Origin: Parasedimentitalea marina
GTDB lineage: Bacteria > Pseudomonadota > Alphaproteobacteria > Rhodobacterales > Rhodobacteraceae
Direction: 5' to 3'
NCBI RefSeq assembly: GCF_004006175.1
Contig: NZ_CP033221.1
Location: 1 to 64,000 of the forward strand
Length of the DNA stretch: 64,000 bases
Shown: piece by piece, positions 18,315 through 26,369 of the stretch
Layout of the letters: the number at the start of each line of letters is the position of its first letter
Numbering within the stretch: position 1 is the first letter of the stretch
Notes under the pieces: generated by a model
Database searches by the model: none
What the model saw: only the letters and a program-made list of their open reading frames with translations
What the model was told of the DNA's origin: nothing
Position numbers and translations under genes: made by a program

Positions 18315-19349
18315 TTAGGCAAAGGCCGGGATGACTTCGGAGCAGAACAGTTCCATTGAACGTTTCTGTTCAGCATGACCCAGCCCGAGACTGGCGTAGT
18401 AGATGAAACTATCGACGCCCAAAGACTCGTATGTTTTCAGCTTCTCGATCACTTGATCGGGAGTGCCAAACATCAGGTTTTCACGCAGCATTTCGGGGTC
18501 GTATTCGGCGCGGTTTTCCAGATCTTCCAACGGGATCTGCTTGGCGAAACCGTTCACAACATCATCCAGGTTCTTGAACAGATTCTCAAACTGGCTGAGT
18601 TGACGTCGGGCTGCTGCGATTGGCACATGAGCCTGATCTTCGCTCTCATAAAGCGCTGCGTGGCGCATTATTGCGACCTTGGGACGTTTTTTGCCGAGAT
18701 TATTCGCCATCGCCTCGTCCAGACGCGACAGATACAGTTCGACCTCGCTTATCGGACGGGTCAGCGGCCAAGACTGGATATTGTAGCCATGCTTAACCGC
18801 GTAATCAAAAGTGATCGGCGCGCGGGCGGCGACCCAGATAGGCACCTCTTTTTGCACCGGTTTTGGCACCGAAGTCGATTTTGGGAAGCTCCAGAATTCG
18901 CCGTTGTGGGTATAATCTCCCTTCCACAACTCCTTCACCGCTGGCAGAAGTTCGTGCATGTAGCGCCAGGCATCGGTTTGCTTCAAACCGGGGTGCATGC
19001 GGTCAAACTCGCGCTGATAAGCCCCTGATCCAATTCCGAATTCCAGACGTCCGTCACACAAAAGGTCGGTCATCGCAGCTTCGCCAGCCAGACGGATCGG
19101 ATCCCAATAGGGCGCGACGGCCACGGCGGTGCCAAGGCGGGCGTTTTCTGTGTGCTCGGCCCACCAAGTCAGCAGTTGGAATGGGTTCGGAGCAATTGTC
19201 ATCTCCATCGCGTGATGTTCAGCTGACCAAATGATTTCAAAACCACCTTGGTCTGCCATCTTCACCATTTCCAGAGTGTGATCGCGGACGGCCTGCATGC
19301 TGACGCTATCGGTGATCCGTTCAAGGTTGATTGCCAGTTGGAATTTCAT
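18315..19349 (-). CDS. LLM-class (luciferase-like) flavin-dependent monooxygenase
   Basis: A 344-residue TIM-barrel protein of the bacterial-luciferase-like flavin oxidoreductase family. Recognisable parts are SAEHHAMEMTIAPNP near the N-terminus, TAVAVAPYWDPIRLAGEAA, and RLEFGIGSGAYQREF (flavin phosphate-binding region). Such enzymes use FMNH2 supplied by a separate reductase; the divergent operon supplies a flavin-reductase domain fused to a CoA-transferase. The ATG follows GAAGGA. It sits between aldehyde dehydrogenase and CaiD, so oxygenation of a pathway intermediate to an aldehyde is plausible. RutA (pyrimidine ring opening) is a family member with similar partners. Confidence 0.85.
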   Translation of the reverse strand: MKFQLAINLERITDSVSMQAVRDHTLEMVKMADQGGFEIIWSAEHHAMEMTIAPNPFQLLTWWAEHTENARLGTAVAVAPYWDPIRLAGEAAMTDLLCDGRLEFGIGSGAYQREFDRMHPGLKQTDAWRYMHELLPAVKELWKGDYTHNGEFWSFPKSTSVPKPVQKEVPIWVAARAPITFDYAVKHGYNIQSWPLTRPISEVELYLSRLDEAMANNLGKKRPKVAIMRHAALYESEDQAHVPIAAARRQLSQFENLFKNLDDVVNGFAKQIPLEDLENRAEYDPEMLRENLMFGTPDQVIEKLKTYESLGVDSFIYYASLGLGHAEQKRSMELFCSEVIPAFA

Positions 19350-19368
19350 CTCTACTTATCCTTCAATA

Positions 19369-20850
19369 TCAGCGCATTACGAATGGGTTTGCCATCGGCT
19401 CAGATGATGTGTTTACCCAGATGGTTTTGGGACGGGTGTAATCGTACATCGCTTGCATGCCGCTCTCGCGGCCATAGCCCGAGCCACCATTGCCGCCGAA
19501 CTCGGCAATCGGAGAGACCACGCGGTAGGTATTGACCCAAACGATTCCTGCCCTCACCGCCTTGGCGACCCGCAACGAGCGCGCGCCATCTTGGGTGAAA
19601 ATTCCGGCAGCCAATCCGTGGACGGTGTCATTGGCCAGTTCAATCACCTCTTCTTCGGTCTTGAACCGCAGCACGCTGAGCACCGGGCCGAACATTTCGG
19701 TATCAACAATCCGCATGTCCTGTCGCGGGCACTCGATAATGGTCGGCTCATAGAACGTGCCGCTCATCCCTTTGGGTCGCTTGCCGCCGCACAGCAGCGT
19801 GCCGCCTTCCTCTTGAGCAAAGGCGACCTCGCGTTCGACACACTCCAATTGTCCTTGGGTACACAGCGGCCCCATCTGGGTGTCTTCGGCCAGCGGGTCA
19901 CCAATGCGAATGTCCTTTGCCAAGGCCACCATCCAGTCAAGGAATTCGTCGGCAATATCCTCGTGCAGATACAGCCGTGACCCAGCAACGCAACTTTGCC
20001 CTGTGGCTCCAAAAATCCCGGCAATCGAGCCATTCACCGCGCTTTCGATATTGGCGTCGTCAAACACGATGAACGGTGATTTTCCGCCCAGCTCCAACGA
20101 AACTTCAGCAAAGTTTTTCGTCGAGTTATGCAGGATGTGGCGCGCCGCGCCGGGTCCACCGGTGAAAGAGATCCGCGCCACCAGCGGGTGGCTGGTCAAG
20201 GTGCTGCCGCAGGGGTCACCATGGCCAGTCACGATGTTTACCACACCGGGTGGGAAGCCGGCCTGTTCGATCAACTTGCCGAACTCCAACATCGCGCCCG
20301 AGGCATGTTCCGAGGCTTTCAGAACTACAGTATTGCCCGCCGCCAGAGCCGGGCCAATTTTCACTGCCACCAAGAACAATTGCGAGTTCCAAGGTACCAC
20401 TGCAGCCACCACGCCCAGCGGTTCACGGTCGGTAAAGACGAACATGTCGGGCTTGTCGATGGGCAGGGTTTCGCCACTGATCTTATCCGCACATCCCGCA
20501 TAGAACTGAAAAAACTCGGCAATATATTTCGCCTGCCACTTGGTTTCTTTCAGCATCTTACCTGTGTCGATCGTTTCAGTTCGGCCCAGGTCTTCGGACT
20601 TATCGGCCAATAAATCAGCTAACCGACGCAAGTACTTGCCGCGTTCTGTCGGGGTCAGTTTTGACCAGGGGCCGGTCATGAATGCGCGATGCGCCGCGCG
20701 GACGGCTCGATCGACATCCTGCGCAGTGGCTTCTGGAACTTGGCTCCAGATCTCGCCGGTAGCGGGATTCACACTGTCAAATGTATGGCCATCGGAAGCA
20801 CCGGTCCATTCGCCGTCAATCAGCATTTTGTAGGATTTGATTTCGGCCAT
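19369..20850 (-). CDS. NAD(P)-dependent aldehyde dehydrogenase
   Basis: A 493-residue class I aldehyde dehydrogenase with the catalytic Glu in VSLELGGKSPF, the catalytic Cys in GQSCVAGSR, and the NAD-binding VVPWNSQ and FTGGPGAARHI segments. The start at 20850 is chosen for its AAGGGG box; the longer frame upstream lacks one. It is the first gene of the operon with the LLM monooxygenase, CaiD and carnitine dehydrogenase, and it is divergent from the RidA operon. Candidate substrates are betaine aldehyde, trimethylaminobutyraldehyde (a gamma-butyrobetaine precursor) or a semialdehyde left by oxidative C-N cleavage. Confidence 0.88.
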   Translation of the reverse strand: MAEIKSYKMLIDGEWTGASDGHTFDSVNPATGEIWSQVPEATAQDVDRAVRAAHRAFMTGPWSKLTPTERGKYLRRLADLLADKSEDLGRTETIDTGKMLKETKWQAKYIAEFFQFYAGCADKISGETLPIDKPDMFVFTDREPLGVVAAVVPWNSQLFLVAVKIGPALAAGNTVVLKASEHASGAMLEFGKLIEQAGFPPGVVNIVTGHGDPCGSTLTSHPLVARISFTGGPGAARHILHNSTKNFAEVSLELGGKSPFIVFDDANIESAVNGSIAGIFGATGQSCVAGSRLYLHEDIADEFLDWMVALAKDIRIGDPLAEDTQMGPLCTQGQLECVEREVAFAQEEGGTLLCGGKRPKGMSGTFYEPTIIECPRQDMRIVDTEMFGPVLSVLRFKTEEEVIELANDTVHGLAAGIFTQDGARSLRVAKAVRAGIVWVNTYRVVSPIAEFGGNGGSGYGRESGMQAMYDYTRPKTIWVNTSSEPMANPFVMR

Positions 20851-20906
20851 GTACGTCACCCCTTTGTTGTTTCGAATCCCATTCTTGGATCGAAACACCG
20901 CCGACA

Positions 20907-20961
20907 CATGCGATTTTTCGACGCTGAGCGACGAAAATTACCAACGCTACACTGTCGCATG
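20907..20961. promoter_or_regulatory. Nested inverted repeats in the ALDH/RidA divergent promoter
   Basis: The 141-bp region between the divergent aldehyde dehydrogenase and RidA operons holds an outer repeat CATGCGA (20907-20913) / TCGCATG (20955-20961) and, inside it, TTTTCG (20915-20920) / CGAAAA (20932-20937). The inner AT-rich half-sites recall the CGAAAATT seen in the 15.4-kb operator. One regulator could act on both promoters; arms are short, so confidence is low. Confidence 0.35.
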
Positions 20962-20991
20962 GCGCCTAGGCTTGTCTCAGGAGGCGCTCAG

Positions 20992-21393
20992 ATGGAAAAT
21001 AAACTTCAGGTAATCGGTGACCCGCTGGAGATTGGCGGGCGTACTTTGTCCCTGTCCAGAGCCATGCGTGCGGGTGATTTCGTGTTTTTGACGGGGCAGA
21101 TTCCAATGCGGAATGGATCCCCTATGACGACCGGAACTATTGAGGATCAGACCCGTGCGGTTCTGGACGATATCAAGGCAACTCTGGAGCTTGCCGGTTG
21201 CAAATTGACAGACGTTGCCAAGGCGATGGTCTGGCTGCGGTCCCGCGATGATTTTCCCGGGTTCGATGCAGTATATGGTGAGTATTTCCCCTCAAGCCCG
21301 CCTACCCGCTCGGCTGTGGTCAGTGAATTGCTGGTAGATGTGCGGGTCGAGGTCGAAGTGATGGCGTATCGCCCGCTTGAGGAGGGCGAATAA
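20992..21393 (+). CDS. RidA / YjgF / RutC family enamine-imine deaminase
   Basis: A 133-residue RidA-superfamily protein, normally a homotrimer that deaminates reactive enamines/imines. The family block PPTRSAVVSE keeps the active-site Arg, and LTGQIPM near the N-terminus is typical. The ATG at 20992 is preceded by AGGAGG; an in-frame upstream extension is non-conserved. The stop codon abuts the alpha/beta-hydrolase start. The gene order RidA, hydrolase, flavin reductase, with an LLM oxygenase opposite, parallels rutC, rutD, rutF and rutA. It may detoxify an enamine made by oxidative cleavage of the amine substrate. Confidence 0.88.
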   Translation: MENKLQVIGDPLEIGGRTLSLSRAMRAGDFVFLTGQIPMRNGSPMTTGTIEDQTRAVLDDIKATLELAGCKLTDVAKAMVWLRSRDDFPGFDAVYGEYFPSSPPTRSAVVSELLVDVRVEVEVMAYRPLEEGE

Positions 21394-22206
21394 ATGCCGT
21401 TGATTTCTTCTGATGGGACCGCGTTTGAGCGATCAGGCACGGTTGGGAAACCCACAGTGATTCTGGTCCACGGGCTTGGCCTGAACCGCGACGTCTGGCA
21501 GTGGCAGCTGCCTGAACTGACCAAAAACTACGATGTGATAATCTATGATCTGTTTGGACACGGCGACAGTGTGGCGCCACCAAATGATCCCTGTCTAAAG
21601 CTGTTTTCAGATCAACTTCAAACGCTTATGAATTTCTGCGAGGTCAAAAAGGCAACAATTGTCGGCTTCTCTCTGGGGGGCATGATTGCACGCCGCATCG
21701 CCCAGGATGCACCAGACCGTGTTTCCTCTCTGGTGGTTCTTCATTCACCACACCAGCGCAGCGATCTTGCCCAGACAGCGATCCTTGATCGTGTCGAGCA
21801 AGCGCGTCTGGAAGGGTCTGCCTCGACGATCGAGGCCGCATTGGAACGTTGGTTTACCGATGGCTTTCGCCTGGCCAACCCAGCGACGATGGATCTGGTG
21901 CGCTCTTGGGTGTTGGCCAATGACATTGCAATCTATCACCGAAACTATCGGGTTTTGGCGGATGGGATCGCGGAAATCATCGCGCCACAGCCGCCAATCT
22001 CTTGTCCTACTTTAGTGATGACCGGCACCGAGGACTATGGCAACGGGCCGGCTATGTCCCAGGCCATTGCAGCGGAAATTTCAGGTTCGGAAGTTCATAT
22101 ACTGAAAGGATTACGCCATATGGCTCTGGCCGAAAATCCGGATGCTGTCACTTTGCCCCTGTTGAACTTCCTACAGCAGAACTACAAGGAAACGCAGCAT
22201 GTCTGA
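21394..22206 (+). CDS. Alpha/beta hydrolase (RutD/PcaD-like)
   Basis: A 270-residue alpha/beta hydrolase with the oxyanion HGLGLNRDVW motif, the nucleophile elbow GFSLGG (Ser), an acidic residue near TGTEDYG and the catalytic His in LRHMALAENP. Length and layout match RutD and 3-oxoadipate enol-lactonase (PcaD). It starts directly after the RidA stop and its end overlaps the CaiB-flavin reductase start by 8 bases. In this pathway it might hydrolyse a carbamate, lactone or CoA thioester; the missing CdhB-type thioesterase step is one candidate. Confidence 0.85.
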   Translation: MPLISSDGTAFERSGTVGKPTVILVHGLGLNRDVWQWQLPELTKNYDVIIYDLFGHGDSVAPPNDPCLKLFSDQLQTLMNFCEVKKATIVGFSLGGMIARRIAQDAPDRVSSLVVLHSPHQRSDLAQTAILDRVEQARLEGSASTIEAALERWFTDGFRLANPATMDLVRSWVLANDIAIYHRNYRVLADGIAEIIAPQPPISCPTLVMTGTEDYGNGPAMSQAIAAEISGSEVHILKGLRHMALAENPDAVTLPLLNFLQQNYKETQHV

Positions 22207-24322
22207 TCCCCAATCCAAGGGCATTCTAACGGGTCTTCGTGTTCTTGATCTGAGCCGCATGCTGTCCGGTCCCTATTGCACGATGATGCTGGCCGACCAC
22301 GGTGCCGAAGTGATCAAAGTCGAGAGTGCCGGTGGCGATACAAGCCGCAAAAACGGACCCTTTCGTGATGACGATCCGGATCATGAATGGGCTGGCTATT
22401 TTGTCAGTTTGAACCGAAACAAGAAGAGCGTTCAACTGGACCTGAAAACCGACGAAGGGCGCATTGCATTTCGCAGATTGGCAGATACCGCCGATGTGTT
22501 GGTTGAAAATTTTCGCCCCGGTGTGATGGAACGGCTGGGACTGTCTTATGAAAGTCTGGCTGAAACCAACCCGCGCCTTGTCTATGCCGCAATCCGTGGC
22601 TTTGGCGATCCACGGACTGGTGAAAGTCCCTATGGCAACTGGCCGTCCTATGACGTTGTGGCACAGGCGATGGGCGGCATCATGTCGCTGACCGGCCCCG
22701 CGCCCGACAGCCCGACCAAAGTAGGGCCCGGTATCGGTGACGTGTTTGCTGGCATCATGATGGCCTTTGGCGTTATGGCAGCCCTGCGCCAGGCCGGGTC
22801 TACTGGTAAGGGTCAGTTTGTCGACGTCGCGATGTATGATGCGATGATCAGCCTGTGTGAACGGGCGATCTATCTCCACGATTTTGAAGGTTCTCTGCCT
22901 GGGCCCGAAGGCAATGACCATCCGTTTCTGGCGCCATTTGGCCTGTTTCCGGCCAGCGATGGCTCTGTGGCCTTGGGGATTGTGGATGATGCGTTCTGGG
23001 CCAAGCTTTGCGCCGCCATGGGCTTGCCGGACCTGGCACAGGAGCCCAAGTTTGCCACCCGCGCGGCCCGTGCCCAAAATCGTGATACAGTGAATGCAAT
23101 TGTGTCGGAATGGACCATAGCTCACAGCAAGTTGGAATTGAGCGGCCTGCTTGGCGGGTTGGTGCCCTTTGGACCGCTGCAAGATATCGCCGATATTATG
23201 GCCGATCCGCATGTTGCGGCGCGCAAAATGTTGGCACAGGTTCCGCATCCGGACCAAGGGGCAAAACCCTGGACTGTAGCGGCCAACCCGCTGCGGTTCG
23301 AAAATGCGCCCTTACCGGCGGTTCAGACACCGCCCCGTCTGGGCGCAGATAATGACACCTACCTGCATGCCCCCGCCGTTCCAGAAATGACCGACAACGA
23401 CAAACGCGCCCTGCGCAACGCCTTTGGCAGTTTTGCCACCGGGGTTACCGTGGTGACCACCAGGCAGCCGGATGGTACACCACGCGGTTTTACCGCCAAT
23501 TCCTTTTCCTCTGTATCGCTGGATCCGCCGCTCTTGCTGATCTGCATCGCAAAAACAGCGCAGAGTCTCGATACATTCACTTCCGCCCCACATTTCTCCA
23601 TCAACGTTCTTAATGAAGAGCAAAAGGCAATCTCGGGGTTGTTCGCGTCACAGTCAGCAGAAAAATTTGACATCGCCGACTGGCATTCCGGTGCTGCCGA
23701 CATGCCGCTGCTCGACGACACTCTCGCCGGTTTTGTGTGCAGCCGAGAGCAGATGGTGGATGCCGGAGACCACATTGTTCTGATTGGTCGGGTCATCAGT
23801 TATGAAACGCGCGATGGGCCGCCATTGGGTTATTTCAAGGGAAATTACTTCACACTGGGGTTAGAGCGACCACTGGTTTCGGCGGCTAGCCAACACGGCG
23901 ATGTCTCGATCGGCGCCCTTGCTGCACGCGATCAGGAACTTTTGTTCACGGTGACCCCAGATGGTTCCATAGCGGTCCCGAGGGCTCCAGCACAAAACAA
24001 AAGCCGCGCCGGACTTACCGCCGCGCTGAAGGCAGATGGATTGTCCGCCCACCTCGATTTTCTCTACGCAGTCTATCAGGACAGTGAATCCGGTGGGCAC
24101 GGGATCTATTATCACGGGTCAGCCAGTGGTGAGGCGCCGCAAGGATATCGCTATTTTACGCTCGATGACGTTCCACTGGAGTGCATTTCGAACACGGCAG
24201 AGCGGTCAATGGTCGCCCGCTATATCGAAGAATTTCGCCATGGCAGCTTTGGTATTTACCAGGGCGACGAGACCCAAGGCAGGGTGCACCGCATCTTGGC
24301 CGTAGATCCTTCCACACACTGA
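22199..24322 (+). CDS. Fusion of family III CoA-transferase (CaiB/BaiF) with a flavin reductase domain
   Basis: A 707-residue two-enzyme protein in one uninterrupted frame. Residues 1-395 are a CaiB/BaiF-type CoA-transferase (LDLSRMLSGPYCTMMLADHG near the N-terminus, catalytic Asp about residue 181 in GPGIGDVFAG). From residue 397 comes a DIM6/NTAB flavin-reductase domain (AFGSFATGVTVVTTR, FTANSFSSVSLDPP, FSINVL, GNYFTLG), about 160 aa. Residues 560-707 form an unassigned tail with a RYIEEFRHGSFG segment. A Met at residue 397 could allow internal initiation, but no convincing ribosome-binding site is seen. The CoA-transferase would activate the betaine substrate; the reductase would feed FMNH2 to the LLM monooxygenase. 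I do not recall this domain pair as a standard one. Confidence 0.85.
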   Translation: MSDPQSKGILTGLRVLDLSRMLSGPYCTMMLADHGAEVIKVESAGGDTSRKNGPFRDDDPDHEWAGYFVSLNRNKKSVQLDLKTDEGRIAFRRLADTADVLVENFRPGVMERLGLSYESLAETNPRLVYAAIRGFGDPRTGESPYGNWPSYDVVAQAMGGIMSLTGPAPDSPTKVGPGIGDVFAGIMMAFGVMAALRQAGSTGKGQFVDVAMYDAMISLCERAIYLHDFEGSLPGPEGNDHPFLAPFGLFPASDGSVALGIVDDAFWAKLCAAMGLPDLAQEPKFATRAARAQNRDTVNAIVSEWTIAHSKLELSGLLGGLVPFGPLQDIADIMADPHVAARKMLAQVPHPDQGAKPWTVAANPLRFENAPLPAVQTPPRLGADNDTYLHAPAVPEMTDNDKRALRNAFGSFATGVTVVTTRQPDGTPRGFTANSFSSVSLDPPLLLICIAKTAQSLDTFTSAPHFSINVLNEEQKAISGLFASQSAEKFDIADWHSGAADMPLLDDTLAGFVCSREQMVDAGDHIVLIGRVISYETRDGPPLGYFKGNYFTLGLERPLVSAASQHGDVSIGALAARDQELLFTVTPDGSIAVPRAPAQNKSRAGLTAALKADGLSAHLDFLYAVYQDSESGGHGIYYHGSASGEAPQGYRYFTLDDVPLECISNTAERSMVARYIEEFRHGSFGIYQGDETQGRVHRILAVDPSTH

Positions 24323-24337
24323 CCGAAAGGCACACCC

Positions 24338-24940
24338 ATGTTTCCAGAACTTAGAAAAGTTGTTACTTTTGACGAAGATATTCATCGCGAAGGCCCTCGT
24401 GCAGCAGACCCGGTCCTGCGCATCATCGGGGTTGCAGCGGTGGTTACCAATCCTTGGGCCGGGCGCGGATATGTCGAAGATCTGCAGCCAGATATCCAAC
24501 GCATCGCGCCCCTGTTGGGGGAAATGCTGACCAACCGGCTGATCGCACTGGCAGGTTCCGGCGACGCCATTGAAGCTTACGGCAAGGCCTGCGTGGCAGG
24601 TGTGAATTGCGAGTTAGAGCATGCGTCAGCACTGATCCACACGTTGCAATTTGGCAATTTCTACCGCCAAGCAGTTGGCGCCAAAAGTTATCTGGGTTTC
24701 ACCAACACCCGTGGTCCTGCCAACACCGTGGTTAATGTGCCTTTGATGGATAAACATGATACCGGACGTCGTTCGCATTACCTGACCACTCAGTTCTCCA
24801 TTTATGACGCGCCCGGCCCGGATGAAATCGTGGTGGCACTTGGTGCCGCGACTGGCGGCCGTCCGCATCACCGGATCGGAGATCGCTATTCAGATCTTGC
24901 GGCCTTAGGTCGCGACATCGAAAATCCGGCCAAAGTCTAG
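24338..24940 (+). CDS. Amino acid synthesis family protein (DUF1185)
   Basis: A 200-residue protein of the DUF1185, so-called amino acid synthesis, family; biochemical function is unestablished. Family features are the N-terminal RKVVTFDEDIHREG block, a GRGYVEDLQPDI segment, VNCELEHASALIHTL and a C-terminal GATGGRPHHRIGD loop. It starts 15 bases after the CaiB-flavin reductase stop and ends the operon; a strong hairpin follows at 25047. Its place beside RidA, hydrolase and flavin-reductase genes suggests an accessory role in amine or amide breakdown. Confidence 0.8.
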   Translation: MFPELRKVVTFDEDIHREGPRAADPVLRIIGVAAVVTNPWAGRGYVEDLQPDIQRIAPLLGEMLTNRLIALAGSGDAIEAYGKACVAGVNCELEHASALIHTLQFGNFYRQAVGAKSYLGFTNTRGPANTVVNVPLMDKHDTGRRSHYLTTQFSIYDAPGPDEIVVALGAATGGRPHHRIGDRYSDLAALGRDIENPAKV

Positions 24941-25046
24941 GGCTAGGGCCATTACAGGACTTATTTCAGGTCAGGAAATAATAGGGGTTTTTTTGGATCT
25001 GGACTTTCTTCTTTGCAAGAACGGAGTTCTGAGCACTGCATTGATT

Positions 25047-25070
25047 GCCCGGCAGAACGCCGGGCGGTTT
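25047..25070 (+). terminator. Rho-independent terminator of the RidA operon
   Basis: A perfect 7-bp GC stem (GCCCGGC / GCCGGGC) with a five-base AGAAC loop is followed by GGTTTTG. It lies about 105 bp after the DUF1185 stop on the plus strand. Confidence 0.65.
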
Positions 25071-25092
25071 TGTACAGATCTTAGGGAATGCC

Positions 25093-25750
25093 CTATTCTA
25101 CTAAGGGAAAGAAGACGCCTGCCGCAGAATATGAAACGGGCACATGATAGTGACGATATATCTCGCGGGGCTTTTCCATTGCGCCGCGCCTAACCAGCCA
25201 CATGATCAACTCAATTCCTTCAGAGCCGGCATCCCGAATGTAATCAGTATGGCTGATCTTTGTGAGTTTCTCAGCATTGTCCTGGAGGTTGTCCAAGAAC
25301 ATGTTGTCAAAGATGTGAGAAGCAAAGTCTGCATGGCCATGCACATAAGGGACCTGGCGCGGACTATAACCTTCATCGGCCGGAGCATAGCCATCAGCGA
25401 CCCCAAGCACGAATGTATTGATAACCTCGACCGAAAACGCGCTGGCATGGTCGTTGAACATCGGTTTGAAGTAGTCATTCTGATCTTTTCCCTGATCGCT
25501 TGCTGCACCAATAGCTGGCACATGAGAAGTTCCGACCCCTGCAACAATTCTAGCCAGTTTGAACGTATAGCAAATATTGCCGCCCAACGTCAGCATGCCC
25601 AGCCAGTCCCTATCGTCTATTTTTATACGCTGTTCAGGGGTCATCGGAAACGCATCCAAATAACCCTCGGGATCTTCTCGATTTCATCCCAATTGGCCGT
25701 GTCCAACATTCCGTTGAGATCACCGGTTTGCAGGAGGGCCGTCAGTGCCT
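25093..25750 (-). pseudogene. Decayed protocatechuate 4,5-dioxygenase genes (ligA-ligB chimera)
   Basis: A 188-codon open frame (25659-25093) fuses pieces of the two subunits of class II extradiol dioxygenases. A LigA-type stretch (MTPEQRIKIDDRDW to GGNICYTFKLA) joins directly to the start of LigB (RIVAGVGTSHVPAIGAA). LigB then jumps from YFKPMF to NDHASAFSVEVINTF and from HADFASHI to FDNMFLDNL, and ends with the normal tail (GIELIMWLVRRGAM, YRHYHVP). Upstream, to about 25750, more LigA-like sequence (LNGMLDTANWDEIEKIP) continues after a one-base frameshift. Several metal-site segments are missing, so no activity is expected. Normal LigB is about 280 aa. Confidence 0.7.
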
Positions 25751-25826
25751 CACGGCAAAAGGCTTTGAGAAACTGCAGGGGGCGGATGATGTCCATCAAG
25801 AGAGTGGATGCCTTGTCTGGGCTTTG

Positions 25827-26136
25827 TTATTCCGCCTTTCGAAAGCTTCGGCCGAACAATTTTTCCCAACATATCAAGTGCAAGATTGGAGAGCTGTTCT
25901 TCAGGCCGCAAGCAGGCGGCCAACAAAACTGCCTACAGCCGTGGCAAGGCCATACGACGCAGGTTTTGCACCGTGACCCGCAAACTTTCACCGGCCAGAC
26001 TGCCGCGTGCCTCACAATCAATTCACCGGTACGGCGCGCCGGGATCAGGATACGCCGCCGCCTCAGTTCTTCAATCAACGAGATCGCCAATGGCTCAGCT
26101 CGCGGGTCTTCTCCGGCAGACGGTTTCAGCCAATGA
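25827..26136 (-). pseudogene. Transposase remnant, possibly Tn3-family N-terminal domain
   Basis: The minus strand encodes ISLIEELRRRRILIP and, after frameshifts, LLAACLRPEEQLSNLALDML, which resemble parts of the DUF4158 N-terminal region of Tn3-family transposases. Frame is broken several times and nothing of the catalytic domain is present. The assignment rests on weak similarity from memory. It abuts the decayed lig genes and may mark the event that damaged them. From 26137 to the aspA stop at 26370 I see no gene. Confidence 0.35.
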
Positions 26137-26369
26137 ACTAGTTATCGCACCAGGGAACTTCTAATTCAGATTAAATGGCGTGTTGGCAAGCCAGTAAACT
26201 TTTTGAGGTGGAAAACGCGCGACCGCAGAGCTCACAAAAACAATCACGGCACCGTACGCCGCCCAATTGAACTCCTGAAGGCGGAGGGTTTAGAAATTAT
26301 CGAATGCCCTCCCTACAAAATCCTGTTTTAATACAGAAACTGTACTTCGTTGGTGACCTTCTCCAGAAC

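Noticed and set aside
22226..23257. Long minus-strand open frame (343 codons) opposite the CaiB domain
   Set aside because: It is antisense to a clearly conserved CoA-transferase and its translation resembles no family; long antisense frames are common in GC-rich genes.
25144..26136. 330-codon plus-strand open frame
   Set aside because: It is antisense to the LigA-LigB chimera and transposase remnant, which show recognisable protein similarity on the minus strand.
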